Shown in pieces: positions 34,337-43,833 of a DNA stretch of 64,000 bases. Each line of letters starts with the position of its first letter. Within the stretch, counting starts at the first letter, position 1. Source of the stretch: Hahnella aquatica. GTDB lineage: Bacteria; Pseudomonadota; Gammaproteobacteria; Burkholderiales; Burkholderiaceae_A. Below the pieces are notes generated by a model. That model was given only the letters and a program-made list of their open reading frames with translations. It was not told where the DNA came from and did not search any database. The position numbers and the translations under genes were made by a program. The DNA is taken from the NCBI GenBank assembly GCA_965194505.1, contig OZ239144.1:1364001-1428000 (forward strand), written 5' to 3'.

Positions 34337-35355
34337 GAGGACTTGGCCGACATCATGGCCACGGCCGTGTCGAGCATGCGGTTGGAGAAGCCCCACTCGT
34401 TGTCGTACCAGGACAAGACCTTGATGAGCCGGCCGTCGGGCGAGACGCGGGTCTGGGTGGCATCAAAAACACTGGAGTGGGCATCGTGGTTGAAGTCCAC
34501 CGAGACCAGGGGCGCGGTGTTGTAGCCCAGCACGCCCTTCAAGGGCCCTTCGCTGGCGGCCTTCAGGAGCGCATTGACCTCGTCGATGGAGGTGGCCCGG
34601 GCGGCATGAAAAGTGAGGTCGACCACGGAAACATTGATGGTGGGCACCCGCATGGCGTAGCCATCGAGTTTGCCGTTGAGGTCGGGCAGCACCAAGCCCA
34701 CGGCGGCGGCGGCACCCGTCTTGGTCGGGATCATGGACATCGTGGCCGAACGGGCCCGACGCAGGTCCTCGTGATAAACATCTGTTAAGACTTGGTCGTT
34801 GGTGTAGGCATGGATGGTGGTCATGAGTCCAGACTCCATGCCAAGTGCCTCATGCAGCACCTTGGCCACCGGGGCCAGGCAGTTGGTGGTGCAGGAGGCG
34901 TTCGAGACCACGGTGTGGCTCGACCGCAGGCTGCTGTGGTTCACGCCAAAGACCACGGTGGCATCCACATCCTTGCCGCCTGGGGCGGAGATCAGAACCT
35001 TCTTGGCGCCACCGGCCAGGTGGGCGGAGGCCTTCTCCTTGCTCGTGAAAAAGCCCGTGCACTCCATGACAAGGTCGACACCGAGATCCTTCCAGGGCAG
35101 TTCGGCCGGGTTGCGATTGGCCAGGACTCGGATGCGATCCCCATTGACCACCATGGCATCGGCATCCACGGCCACCTGCCCCGGGAACCGGCCGTGGGCC
35201 GTGTCGTAACGGGTGAGGTGTGCATTGGTCTCGGGATTGCCCAGGTCGTTGATGGCCACGATCTCAATGTCGTGCCGCTTGCCGCCCTCGTAGTGGGCCC
35301 TCAGAACATTGCGCCCAATGCGGCCATAGCCATTGATGGCAACCCTTACGGTCAT
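34333..35355 (-). CDS. gap: Glyceraldehyde-3-phosphate dehydrogenase, type I
   Basis: 340-residue enzyme. The Rossmann motif INGYGRIGRNVLRA, the NDLG aspartate that favours NAD over NADP, the catalytic SCTTNCLAPVAK and the C-terminal WYDNEWGFSNRM are intact. It lies 57 bases downstream of transketolase and overlaps pgk, so it is part of the same operon. Confidence 0.97.
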   Translation of the reverse strand: MTVRVAINGYGRIGRNVLRAHYEGGKRHDIEIVAINDLGNPETNAHLTRYDTAHGRFPGQVAVDADAMVVNGDRIRVLANRNPAELPWKDLGVDLVMECTGFFTSKEKASAHLAGGAKKVLISAPGGKDVDATVVFGVNHSSLRSSHTVVSNASCTTNCLAPVAKVLHEALGMESGLMTTIHAYTNDQVLTDVYHEDLRRARSATMSMIPTKTGAAAAVGLVLPDLNGKLDGYAMRVPTINVSVVDLTFHAARATSIDEVNALLKAASEGPLKGVLGYNTAPLVSVDFNHDAHSSVFDATQTRVSPDGRLIKVLSWYDNEWGFSNRMLDTAVAMMSAKSS

Positions 35356-35412
35356 GTGATGTCTCCTGTGTTGAAACGCTGGTGATGAAATGGGCAGATT
35401 GTGTTGGGGCGA

Positions 35413-37437
35413 TCAGCCTTCGAGCACCAATTGTGCCGTTTTCACCACGGCCTCTGGGGTGAGCTCGAAATGCTTGAAGAGGGCGCCAGCCGGCGCGGAC
35501 TCGCCAAAGCGATCCAGGCCCACCACGGCCGCTGGCTGGTACTTCCACCAGAGGTCGGTCACGCCAGCCTCCACGGCCACGCGTGGAATGTCCTGCGGGA
35601 GCACCTGGGCCTTGTAGGCCGCAGGCTGCTGGTCGAACACCGTGGTCGATGGGATGGACACCACCCGGACCCGAACCTTTTGGGCGCGCAGCCGGGCCGT
35701 GGCCTCCATGGCCAGGCTCACCTCGGAGCCGGTGGCCATGATGACGATCTGCGGACGGGGGTCGGAGGTGAGCACATAGCCGCCCTTGGCGATGTCGCGG
35801 GCCTGCGCCGTGTCACGCACCTGCGGGGGCAGCCCCTGCCGGGAGAGCAACAAGGCCGAGGGACCATGGACATTGGCCAGTGCGGACTGCCAGGCCACGG
35901 CCGTCTCCACGGCATCGGCCGGACGCCAGACCTGGAGGTTTGGAATGAGCCTCAAGGCCGCAGGATGCTCCACCGGCTGGTGGGTTGGGCCGTCCTCACC
36001 CAGCCCGATCGAATCGTGGGTGAAGACGTGGATGACCTGTCGCCGCATCAGGGCTGCCATGCGAATCGCATTGCGGCTGTAGTCGGAGAAGGTGAGGAAG
36101 GTTGCGCAATAGGGAATGAAGCCACCGTGCAGGGCAATGCCATTGCAGATGGCGGCCATGCCGAATTCACGCACGCCGTAGCTGATGTGCTGGCCCTGCG
36201 TGAGGCCGCCCTGCTCGTCGACGGACAAGACCGAGACGCCCTTCCAATTCGTGAGGTTGCTGCCGGTGAGGTCGGCCGAACCACCCAAGAGGCCTGGCAG
36301 CCTTGGGCCGATGTCATCGAGCACCATCTGCGAGGCCTTGCGGCTCGCCACGTTGGGCGCCGATGCACACAGGGATGCAATCAGCGCGGCATTCTTCTGA
36401 TCGAAGTCGGCCGGCCGTTGGCCCGCAAGCCGGGCCTCGAAGTCGGCCGCCTCCTGGGGGAAGGCCTTGCGATAGGCGGCGAGCCGGTTCTCCCAGAGGG
36501 ACTGTGCAGCCTGCCCTCTGGCCTTGGCATCCCAGGCCTGATAGATGTCCTGCGGAATCTCAAAGGGCGCATGCGGCCAGTCCATGGCCGCACGCGTGAG
36601 CCGAATCTCCTCCTCGCCGAGGGCCTCGCCATGGGCCTTCGCACTGCCCGCCCGATTCGGTGAGCCCTTGCCAATCTGCGTCTTGCAAATGATGAGCGTG
36701 GGGGCGAGCCGGCCATTGCGACCAGCCTCCGCCCACTCCTTGGCCGTGGCAATGGCCAGGCTCACCGCCTGCGTATCGTGGCCATCGATGGGCCCCAGCA
36801 CATTCCAGCCATACGATTCAAAACGGGCTCGCGTGTCGTCTCGGAACCAGCCCCTGACATCCCCATCGATGGAAATGCCGTTGTCGTCGTAGAGGGCGAT
36901 CAGCTTGGAGAGGCCCCAGACGCCCGCAAGGCTGCAGACCTCGTGGCTGATGCCCTCCATGAGGCAGCCATCGCCCAGAAATACGAAGGTGCGATGGTCG
37001 ACCACGGTATGGCCGGGCCGATTGAACTCTGCAGCCAGCAGCCGCTCGGCCAGGGCCATGCCCACCGCATTGGAGATGCCCTGGCCCAGGGGGCCGGTGG
37101 TGGTCTCCACGCCGGGGGTGACATCGACCTCTGGGTGGCCCGGCGTTTTGGAATGAAGCTGCCGAAACTGGCGCAATTCGGACATGGGAAGGTCATAGCC
37201 CGACAGGTGCAGCAGGGCATAGAGCAGCATGGAGCCGTGCCCGTTGGAGACCACGAAGCGGTCGCGATCCGCCCAGGACGGGTTGGCAGGATTGTGTCGA
37301 AGGTGGTCCCTCCACAGCGCAACCGCCATGTCGGCCATGCCCATGGGCATGCCGGGATGGCCTGAGTTGGCCTGTTGGACGGCGTCCATGGCCAGGGCGC
37401 GGATTGCGTTGGCCATCTGCTGTGGGGAGGCGTTCAT
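35413..37437 (-). CDS. tkt: Transketolase
   Basis: 674-residue thiamine diphosphate enzyme of the pentose phosphate pathway. Landmarks are RALAMDAVQQANSGHPGMPMGMAD, GHGSMLLYALLHL, GPLGQGISNAVGMA, the TPP motif GDGCLMEGISHE to YDDNGISIDG, and the pyrimidine-domain EFGMAAICNGIALHGG. It heads the seven-gene minus-strand operon running to sua5. The 119 bases between it and the divergent rsmE hold both starts; I see no clear consensus promoter there. Confidence 0.97.
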   Translation of the reverse strand: MNASPQQMANAIRALAMDAVQQANSGHPGMPMGMADMAVALWRDHLRHNPANPSWADRDRFVVSNGHGSMLLYALLHLSGYDLPMSELRQFRQLHSKTPGHPEVDVTPGVETTTGPLGQGISNAVGMALAERLLAAEFNRPGHTVVDHRTFVFLGDGCLMEGISHEVCSLAGVWGLSKLIALYDDNGISIDGDVRGWFRDDTRARFESYGWNVLGPIDGHDTQAVSLAIATAKEWAEAGRNGRLAPTLIICKTQIGKGSPNRAGSAKAHGEALGEEEIRLTRAAMDWPHAPFEIPQDIYQAWDAKARGQAAQSLWENRLAAYRKAFPQEAADFEARLAGQRPADFDQKNAALIASLCASAPNVASRKASQMVLDDIGPRLPGLLGGSADLTGSNLTNWKGVSVLSVDEQGGLTQGQHISYGVREFGMAAICNGIALHGGFIPYCATFLTFSDYSRNAIRMAALMRRQVIHVFTHDSIGLGEDGPTHQPVEHPAALRLIPNLQVWRPADAVETAVAWQSALANVHGPSALLLSRQGLPPQVRDTAQARDIAKGGYVLTSDPRPQIVIMATGSEVSLAMEATARLRAQKVRVRVVSIPSTTVFDQQPAAYKAQVLPQDIPRVAVEAGVTDLWWKYQPAAVVGLDRFGESAPAGALFKHFELTPEAVVKTAQLVLEG

Positions 37438-37556
37438 GCGCTGACTTTCTTCGAGAATCGACAGAGAATGGGGATTCTACCGAGACACAACCCTTCAGCA
37501 TGCGTTGAAGTTTTTGAATCTTTGGTTCAAGTTTTACTTATCTTTAGGCCGCTTCC

Positions 37557-38285
37557 ATGCGCATTCGACTCCACCAGCCGGGCCTTGCGCCCGGGCCGCT
37601 GTGCCTTGACCCAGACAACAGCCATCACCTGATCAAGGTGCTGCGGGCCACAACAGGCACCGTGGTGACCCTGTTCGACGGCCAAGGCCTGGAGGCCGAG
37701 GCGGTGGTCGCCGACCCCAACCCCAGGCAATGCCTGGTCACGGTCTCCACCATCGAAGCCATCAGCCGAGAGTCTCCAACGCCATCTCGGCTCATCCAAG
37801 CCTTGTGCCTGGGCGATAAGATGGACTGGGTGGTGGAGAAGGCCACAGAACTCGGTGTTCAAGCCATTCAGCCGGTGCAGGCGGCGCGCAGTCAATTGCG
37901 GCTCGAGGGTGATCGGGCCGAGAAGCGTCTGCTGCATTGGCGACGAATTGCGGCCGCCGCGGCGGCGCAGTCGGGTCGCAACCAGGTGCCCACGGTGCAT
38001 CCCATCCTGCGCCTGGATGCAGCGCTGGCCGAGTTCGCAGCCGCGCCGGCACCTCAGACGGGCTGGCTGCTCGACCCGTTCGCGCAGCAGACTCTTACCC
38101 AGGCGCCCCTCACAGGCGGCCTCACGATTGCGATCGGTCCTGAGGCCGGCTGGACAGACGATGAGGAGCAAACGGCCGGTGCACATGGCTTCGTGGGCGT
38201 TCGCTGCGGCCCGCGCATCCTGAGAACAGAGACCGCGGCCGCCGTGGTGCTCGCGGCCGTCGCGGCCAGAACCGGCGAGTTCTAG
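37557..38285 (+). CDS. rsmE: 16S rRNA (uracil1498-N3)-methyltransferase
   Basis: 242-residue SPOUT methyltransferase acting on 16S rRNA. The N-terminal PUA-like part (HHLIKVLRATTGTVVTLFDG) is followed by the KATELGVQAIQPV segment and the knot motifs TIAIGPEAGWTDDEE and GPRILRTETAAAV. Length and motifs match RsmE. It diverges from tkt and converges on the malic enzyme gene. Confidence 0.94.
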   Translation: MRIRLHQPGLAPGPLCLDPDNSHHLIKVLRATTGTVVTLFDGQGLEAEAVVADPNPRQCLVTVSTIEAISRESPTPSRLIQALCLGDKMDWVVEKATELGVQAIQPVQAARSQLRLEGDRAEKRLLHWRRIAAAAAAQSGRNQVPTVHPILRLDAALAEFAAAPAPQTGWLLDPFAQQTLTQAPLTGGLTIAIGPEAGWTDDEEQTAGAHGFVGVRCGPRILRTETAAAVVLAAVAARTGEF

Positions 38286-38300
38286 ACCCGCAAGACCTGC

Positions 38301-40607
38301 CTAGCCTTGAGCCGCGCCACCATCGCCGGCGCTGGAACCCGCATTGGCCTGCACCACCGCAATGGCGGTCATGTTCACCAGCCGGCGCACGGTTGCAGAG
38401 GCCGTGAGCACGTGAACCGGCGCGGCGCATCCCATGAGAATCGGGCCGATGGCCACATTGTTGCCGGCTGCACGCTTCAAGAGGTTGTATGAGATGTTGG
38501 CCGACTCCATGCTCGGGAGCACGAGCAAATTGGCGTCGCCCTGCAGGGTGGAGTTGGGCATCAGGGCCTTGCGGAGTTCGGCATCGAGTGCCACATCGCC
38601 GTGCATTTCACCGTCGACATTGAGCGAGGGCTCCCGCTCTCGAACCAAATGCAGGACATCCCGCATCTTGCAGGCGGAGTCTGAGTTTCCACTTCCGAAG
38701 TTGCTGTGCGAGAGCAAGGCCACCCGCGGCTCCAGACCAAGGGAGCGCATGGTCTGCGCGGCCGCCATCGTGATCTCGGCCAGCGCCTCGGCCGAAGGAT
38801 TCTCATTCACGTGGGTGTCGACCAGCGCAATGGTTCGATGCTGCAGGATCAGGATGTTCATGGCGGCATAGACGCTCGCACCTGCAACCCGACCAAGCAC
38901 TTGGTTCACATAATGAAGGTGAAGGCTGTGGGTGCCAAAGGTGCCGCAGATCATGGCATCCGCATGCCCTTTGCGAATCATCATCGCGCCAATGAGGGTG
39001 TGCCGTCGGCGCATCTCAATCTGGGCATACTGCGCCGTGACGCCACTGCGCTCGGTCATCTGGTGATAGGTCTCCCAGTATTCGCGATAGCGATCGTCCT
39101 GCTCCGGATTCACCACCGTGAAGTCTTCACCGGGATGCATGCGCAGGCCGAACCGCTCGATGCGCTTCTCGATGACGGCAGGGCGGCCAATCAGAATCGG
39201 GGCGGCCAGGCCTTCATCCAGAACCACCTGCACCGCGCGCAGCACGCGCTCCTCCTCGCCTTCGGCAAAGACCACGCGGCGCTTCTCGGCCCGACGGGCT
39301 GCGGTGAGCAGCGGCTTCATGAAGTTGCCAGAGTGGTAGACAAACTCCTGAAGGCGGTCGACATAGGCACCCATGTCTGAGAGCGGTCGGCTGGCCACGC
39401 CATCGTCCATGGCCGCCTGGGCCACGGCCGGCGCAATCTTCACAATGAGACGGGGGTCGAAGGGCTTGGGAATGAGGTATTCCGGGCCAAAGGAGATGCC
39501 CTCGGTGCCGTAGGCGGCCGTGACCACCTCCGACTGCTCGGCCCGGGCGAGCTCAGCCATTGCACGCACGGCGGCGAGTTCCATTCCTCGGGTGATGGTG
39601 GTGGCCCCCACATCCAGTGCGCCGCGAAAGATGAACGGAAAGCACAGCACATTGTTCACCTGATTCGGGTAGTCGGTTCGACCCGTGGCGATCACCGCAT
39701 CCTGACGAACGCTCTTCACCAGTTCAGGAAGGATTTCCGGCTCGGGGTTGGCCAGGGCAAAGATGATGGGCCTGGGCGCCATCTTGGCCACCATCTCGGG
39801 CTTGAGCACACCACCGGCCGACAGGCCCAGGAACACGTCTGCATCGCCGATGACATCGGCGAGTTGCCGTGCACTGGTGGGCTGACAGAAACGGGCCTTC
39901 TCTGGATCCATGAGCTCGGTGCGCCCCTCGTAGACCACGCCCTTGATGTCGGTGACCCAGATGTTCTCTTTGGGCATGCCAAGGTCGAGCAGTAAATCCA
40001 GGCAGGCCAAGGCCGCTGCACCCGCGCCGGACACCACCAGCTTGACCTTGCCGATCTCCTTGCCCACCACGGCCATTCCATTGACCAGGGCCGCCGCCAC
40101 CACAATGGCCGTTCCGTGCTGGTCGTCATGGAAGACAGGAATCTTCATGCGCTCGCGAAGCTTGCGCTCGATGTAGAAGCAGTCGGGTGCCTTGATGTCC
40201 TCCAGGTTGATGCCACCAAAGGTCGGCTCCAAGGCCGCCACGGCATCCACGATCTTGTCGAGGTCTCGCTCGGCCAGTTCAATGTCGAAGACATCGATGC
40301 CCGCGAACTTCTTGAAGAGCACCCCCTTGCCTTCCATGACCGGCTTGGCCGCAAGAGGGCCAATGTCGCCCAGGCCGAGCACCGCCGTGCCGTTGGTCAC
40401 CACGCCCACCAGGTTCCCACGGGCCGTGTACTTAAAGGCATTCATGGGGTCTTGCGCAATCTCTAAACACGCTGCGGCCACCCCGGGGGAATAGGCCAGG
40501 GCCAGGTCACGCTGGTTCGTGAGCTGCTTGGTGGGCTGGATGGAGATCTTCCCCGGCGTGGGGAACTCGTGGTAATCGAGGGCTTGCTGTCGGAGGATGG
40601 GATCCAT
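38301..40607 (-). CDS. maeB: NADP-dependent malic enzyme with phosphotransacetylase-like C-terminal domain
   Basis: 768-residue MaeB-type protein. Residues 1-430 or so are malic enzyme: LAYSPGVAAACLEIA, YTARGNLVGVVTNGTAVLGLGDIG, PVFHDDQHGTAIVVAAAL, SGAGAAALACLDLLL and ALANPEPEI. The rest resembles phosphotransacetylase (RRVVFAEGEEERVLRA, MESANISYNLLKRAAG, GPILMGCAAPVHVL). It converts malate to pyruvate and CO2. With no pyruvate kinase in the window's glycolytic operon, it is one visible route to pyruvate. The frame is open 38 codons upstream; ATG 40607 fits homologs. Confidence 0.95.
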   Translation of the reverse strand: MDPILRQQALDYHEFPTPGKISIQPTKQLTNQRDLALAYSPGVAAACLEIAQDPMNAFKYTARGNLVGVVTNGTAVLGLGDIGPLAAKPVMEGKGVLFKKFAGIDVFDIELAERDLDKIVDAVAALEPTFGGINLEDIKAPDCFYIERKLRERMKIPVFHDDQHGTAIVVAAALVNGMAVVGKEIGKVKLVVSGAGAAALACLDLLLDLGMPKENIWVTDIKGVVYEGRTELMDPEKARFCQPTSARQLADVIGDADVFLGLSAGGVLKPEMVAKMAPRPIIFALANPEPEILPELVKSVRQDAVIATGRTDYPNQVNNVLCFPFIFRGALDVGATTITRGMELAAVRAMAELARAEQSEVVTAAYGTEGISFGPEYLIPKPFDPRLIVKIAPAVAQAAMDDGVASRPLSDMGAYVDRLQEFVYHSGNFMKPLLTAARRAEKRRVVFAEGEEERVLRAVQVVLDEGLAAPILIGRPAVIEKRIERFGLRMHPGEDFTVVNPEQDDRYREYWETYHQMTERSGVTAQYAQIEMRRRHTLIGAMMIRKGHADAMICGTFGTHSLHLHYVNQVLGRVAGASVYAAMNILILQHRTIALVDTHVNENPSAEALAEITMAAAQTMRSLGLEPRVALLSHSNFGSGNSDSACKMRDVLHLVREREPSLNVDGEMHGDVALDAELRKALMPNSTLQGDANLLVLPSMESANISYNLLKRAAGNNVAIGPILMGCAAPVHVLTASATVRRLVNMTAIAVVQANAGSSAGDGGAAQG

Positions 40608-40636
40608 GAATGGCCTAAATGGGTGATGTGGCGAAA

Positions 40637-43600
40637 TTATGAGCCCAGCCAGGCTTTCGCAATGGCCTGCGCGGCAGTAATGGGGGTTCGGCCCGCAAGG
40701 TCCTGAATCTGATGGCGACAAGAAAATCCGTCGGCCACGATCCAGGCATCGGCTGGGGCCGAGGCCACTGCAGGCACCAGGCTTGCCTGGGCCATGGCCT
40801 TGGAGACCTCCTGGTGTTGGGGGTCGTAGCCAAAGGCGCCCGCCATGCCGCAGCAGCTCGACTCAATCGGGTGCACCTCAAAGCCCACGGAGCGCAGCGT
40901 CTCGATGGTGGGGCTCCAGGCCCCGAGCGCCTTCTGATGGCAATGGCCATGCACGTAGACCGCGCGACCATCCCCCACGGCCGGTGGCTTGAGATGGCCC
41001 TGGGCCAGCTCCGACATCCACCAGGACTCGAAGAGTTTTGCCTGACGCCCCAGTTGCTCGGCGCGCGGGCCGAGGTTCATGGTCTGCCACTCATCCTGAA
41101 AGCCAAGGACGCAGGAGGGCTCCACGCCCACCACCGGCACACCACTGGCCAGCACCGGGGCCAGTGCATCCAGAACCGCCACGGCCCGACGACGCGCGCC
41201 GTCAATATCGCCCACCGACAGGGCCGTGCGACCACAGCACAGCGGCTTGGCCGCGGCCGCACCTGAGAGCGCGACGCGATAGCCCGCCTGACGCATGAGC
41301 TGCCCAAGGGCCATCAGGGCCTCTGGCGAATAGGCTGAGTTGAAGGTGTCGGCCCAGAGCACCACATCACAGGCCTCCAGGCTCGCCCAAACGCCTGCGG
41401 CGGCATCGTCCTGGGCCTGCTGACGAAATGAAGCAGAGGCCCACTCTGGCAGTGGCCGAGTCGCCGCCACACCCGTGATGGGCTCCAAAAGGCGGGCCAG
41501 CCACGGCCACTGGTTGCGGAGGTTCAGCATCGCGCCCAAGGCCGGCGTGCGGTGCACCCGTTGGGCCAGATCGGGGAGGCTTGCGACCAGACGGTCGCGA
41601 AAGGCAAAGCCATGGCGAAGCCCCCGCTGATGGGCGGCCTCAATCTTCATGCGGGCCATGTCCACCCCCGTGGGGCACTCACGCTTGCAGGCCTTGCAGC
41701 CCACGCAGAGGTCCATGGCCTCGGCGACCTCGGGGCCTGCCAGGTCGTTCGGAAGTTGGCCACTCAAGGCCAGCCGCAGGGTGTTGGCTCGGCCACGAAC
41801 CGAGTGGACCTCCTCACGCGTCACCCGATAGCTCGGACACATCACACCCGCATCGAATTTTCGGCAGTGGCCATTGTTGTTGCACATCTCCACAGCCTTG
41901 GAGAGACCGCCCGAAGGGTCCTCGCCCGATCCAGGAGGACCAATCTGAATGCCCATGGTGCCGGGGTCACCCCGCACGGATGGATCGTTTTGCACATCCC
42001 AGGCCGACCAGTCCAGCCCCGTCTTCAAGGGCATGACCCGATAGTTCGGCGGGAATCGAAAGAGGCTGCGGTCGTCCATGCGCGTGGCGCGGACAATCTT
42101 GCCGGGGTTGAGCCGATGATTTGGATCGAAGGCGTCCTTGACGGCCTCGAAGGCCCTCGTGATGTCCGGGCCAAACTGCCAGCCCACCCACTCACTCCGC
42201 ACGAGGCCATCCCCATGCTCGCCCGAGAAGGCTCCCTTGAACTTGCGCACCAGGGCGGCGGCCTCCTCTGCGATGGCGCGCATCTTCTCAGCCCCATTCC
42301 GACGCATGTCCAGAATGGGCCGAACATGCAGCGTGCCCACCGAGGCGTGGGCATACCAGGTGCCCTGGGTGCCGTGACGAGCAAAGACCTCCGAGAGGCT
42401 GGCCGTGTAATCCGCCAGGTGTTCCAACGGCACTGCGCAGTCTTCAATGAAGGACACCGGCTTGCCGTCGCCCTTCAGGGACATCATGATGTTGAGGCCC
42501 GCCTTGCGGACCTCCCAGAGGGCTGCCTGCCGCTTGGGGTCTCTCATGGAGACCACCGAGCCGGGCAGGCCCAGGTCTCCCATGAGTTCCTCCAGGGCCA
42601 TGAGGTCTCGGCCAAGCCGCTCGAGGTCCTCGCCGGCAAACTCCACCAGCAAGAGGGCATCGGTCTCACGCCCGCCCACGTTCACCAGGGCATCCTGAAT
42701 CACGGGGGCAAAAACAGGGTTCACGCGGCAGAGCTCAATCATGGTGCGGTCCACCAATTCAACCGCCACCGGCTTGAGCACCACAATCGATGGGGTCACC
42801 TCCATCGCCTTTTGAAAGGTCGGAAAGTTCACAACGCCCAGCACCTTGGCCCTGGGAATGGGCGCAAGTGCCAGCCGGATGGACTCAAACGTGGCCAAGG
42901 TGCCCTCCGATCCCACCAGCAGATGGGCCAGATTGACGCGGCCGTCGGGGGTGTAAGGCCGTTCACTCTGAGGATCGAAGATGTCCAGGTTGTAGCCGCC
43001 CACGCGGCGCATCACCTTGGGCCAGAGGGCCCGAATCTCGGGCGCGACCTGCTGTGCAATCTCATGAAGCCTGGAGACGAGCGCCCGAAGACGCTGGCTG
43101 TTCAACTGCATCTCGGCGCCATCGCCGAAGGCCGCAAACCGGGCCAAAGTGCCGTCGTCCAGGATGGCGTCGATCGCCCGCACGTTGTGGACCATGTTCC
43201 CGTAATACAACGAGCGAGAGCCGCAGGAGTTATTGCCCGCCATGCCGCCAATCGTGCATTGAGCGGCTGTGGAGACATCCACCGGAAACCAGACACCGTG
43301 AGGCTTGAGCGCCTGATTGAGGTGATCCAGGACCATGCCGGGCTCCACCGTCACCTCGCCTGCCTCCAGGTTCAGGGAGAGCATCTTTCGCAGGTGCCGG
43401 CTGGTGTCGATGACCAGCGCCTCGCCCACGGTCTGTCCGCACTGCGAGGTGCCGCCACCGCGGCTGAGGACCGGCACGCCGGCGTCGCGGGCGACATCCA
43501 GGGCCAGGCGAAGGTCGAGGCTGGTCTCGGGCACCACCACCCCCACCGGCATGCGCTGATAGATAGAGGCATCGGTCGCATAACGGCCCCGAGAGGCAGC

Positions 43601-43759
43601 ATCGAAGAGGACTTCGCCGCGCACCTCTTTGCGGAGTCGATCGGCGAGGCCACCTCGGCGCAAAGCACCCGCCGCACCCCCTTGAAGCACCATCCGACGG
43701 GACGGTTTTTCGAGAGACGACGGGGAATCAGCGGGCTTCATGGGGGGTGACTGGTCCAT
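40637..43759 (-). CDS. FAD-linked and Fe-S 2-hydroxyacid dehydrogenase (YdiJ-like)
   Basis: 1040-residue fusion. Residues about 40-590 are a vanillyl-alcohol-oxidase-type FAD domain (VVVPETSLDLRLALDVA, SRGGGTSQCGQTVG, GGMAGNNSCGSRSLYYG, GSEGTLATFESI). The rest is iron-sulfur: MCNNNGHCRKFDAGVMCPSYR, the cluster motif CVGCKACKRECPTGVDM, and two CCG-domain segments (LCCGRTAL, SSCCGMAGAFGY). Architecture and length resemble E. coli YdiJ, reported as a D-2-hydroxyglutarate dehydrogenase; D-lactate is an alternative substrate. It diverges from a class V aminotransferase. Confidence 0.85.
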   Translation of the reverse strand: MDQSPPMKPADSPSSLEKPSRRMVLQGGAAGALRRGGLADRLRKEVRGEVLFDAASRGRYATDASIYQRMPVGVVVPETSLDLRLALDVARDAGVPVLSRGGGTSQCGQTVGEALVIDTSRHLRKMLSLNLEAGEVTVEPGMVLDHLNQALKPHGVWFPVDVSTAAQCTIGGMAGNNSCGSRSLYYGNMVHNVRAIDAILDDGTLARFAAFGDGAEMQLNSQRLRALVSRLHEIAQQVAPEIRALWPKVMRRVGGYNLDIFDPQSERPYTPDGRVNLAHLLVGSEGTLATFESIRLALAPIPRAKVLGVVNFPTFQKAMEVTPSIVVLKPVAVELVDRTMIELCRVNPVFAPVIQDALVNVGGRETDALLLVEFAGEDLERLGRDLMALEELMGDLGLPGSVVSMRDPKRQAALWEVRKAGLNIMMSLKGDGKPVSFIEDCAVPLEHLADYTASLSEVFARHGTQGTWYAHASVGTLHVRPILDMRRNGAEKMRAIAEEAAALVRKFKGAFSGEHGDGLVRSEWVGWQFGPDITRAFEAVKDAFDPNHRLNPGKIVRATRMDDRSLFRFPPNYRVMPLKTGLDWSAWDVQNDPSVRGDPGTMGIQIGPPGSGEDPSGGLSKAVEMCNNNGHCRKFDAGVMCPSYRVTREEVHSVRGRANTLRLALSGQLPNDLAGPEVAEAMDLCVGCKACKRECPTGVDMARMKIEAAHQRGLRHGFAFRDRLVASLPDLAQRVHRTPALGAMLNLRNQWPWLARLLEPITGVAATRPLPEWASASFRQQAQDDAAAGVWASLEACDVVLWADTFNSAYSPEALMALGQLMRQAGYRVALSGAAAAKPLCCGRTALSVGDIDGARRRAVAVLDALAPVLASGVPVVGVEPSCVLGFQDEWQTMNLGPRAEQLGRQAKLFESWWMSELAQGHLKPPAVGDGRAVYVHGHCHQKALGAWSPTIETLRSVGFEVHPIESSCCGMAGAFGYDPQHQEVSKAMAQASLVPAVASAPADAWIVADGFSCRHQIQDLAGRTPITAAQAIAKAWLGS

Positions 43760-43833
43760 GTCGGAAAGATTACAATGGTAGATTGACTTTAAGTCCTCTC
43801 CAACGTGAACCCTTCAGCGTGAACTCCCCCGCC

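Noticed and set aside
35401..36663. A 420-codon plus-strand frame over tkt
   Set aside because: Antisense shadow of transketolase.
41552..43750. A 732-codon open frame on the plus strand
   Set aside because: It lies antisense to the YdiJ-like dehydrogenase. Its translation shows no family motifs, and GC-rich codon use creates such open antisense frames across the window.
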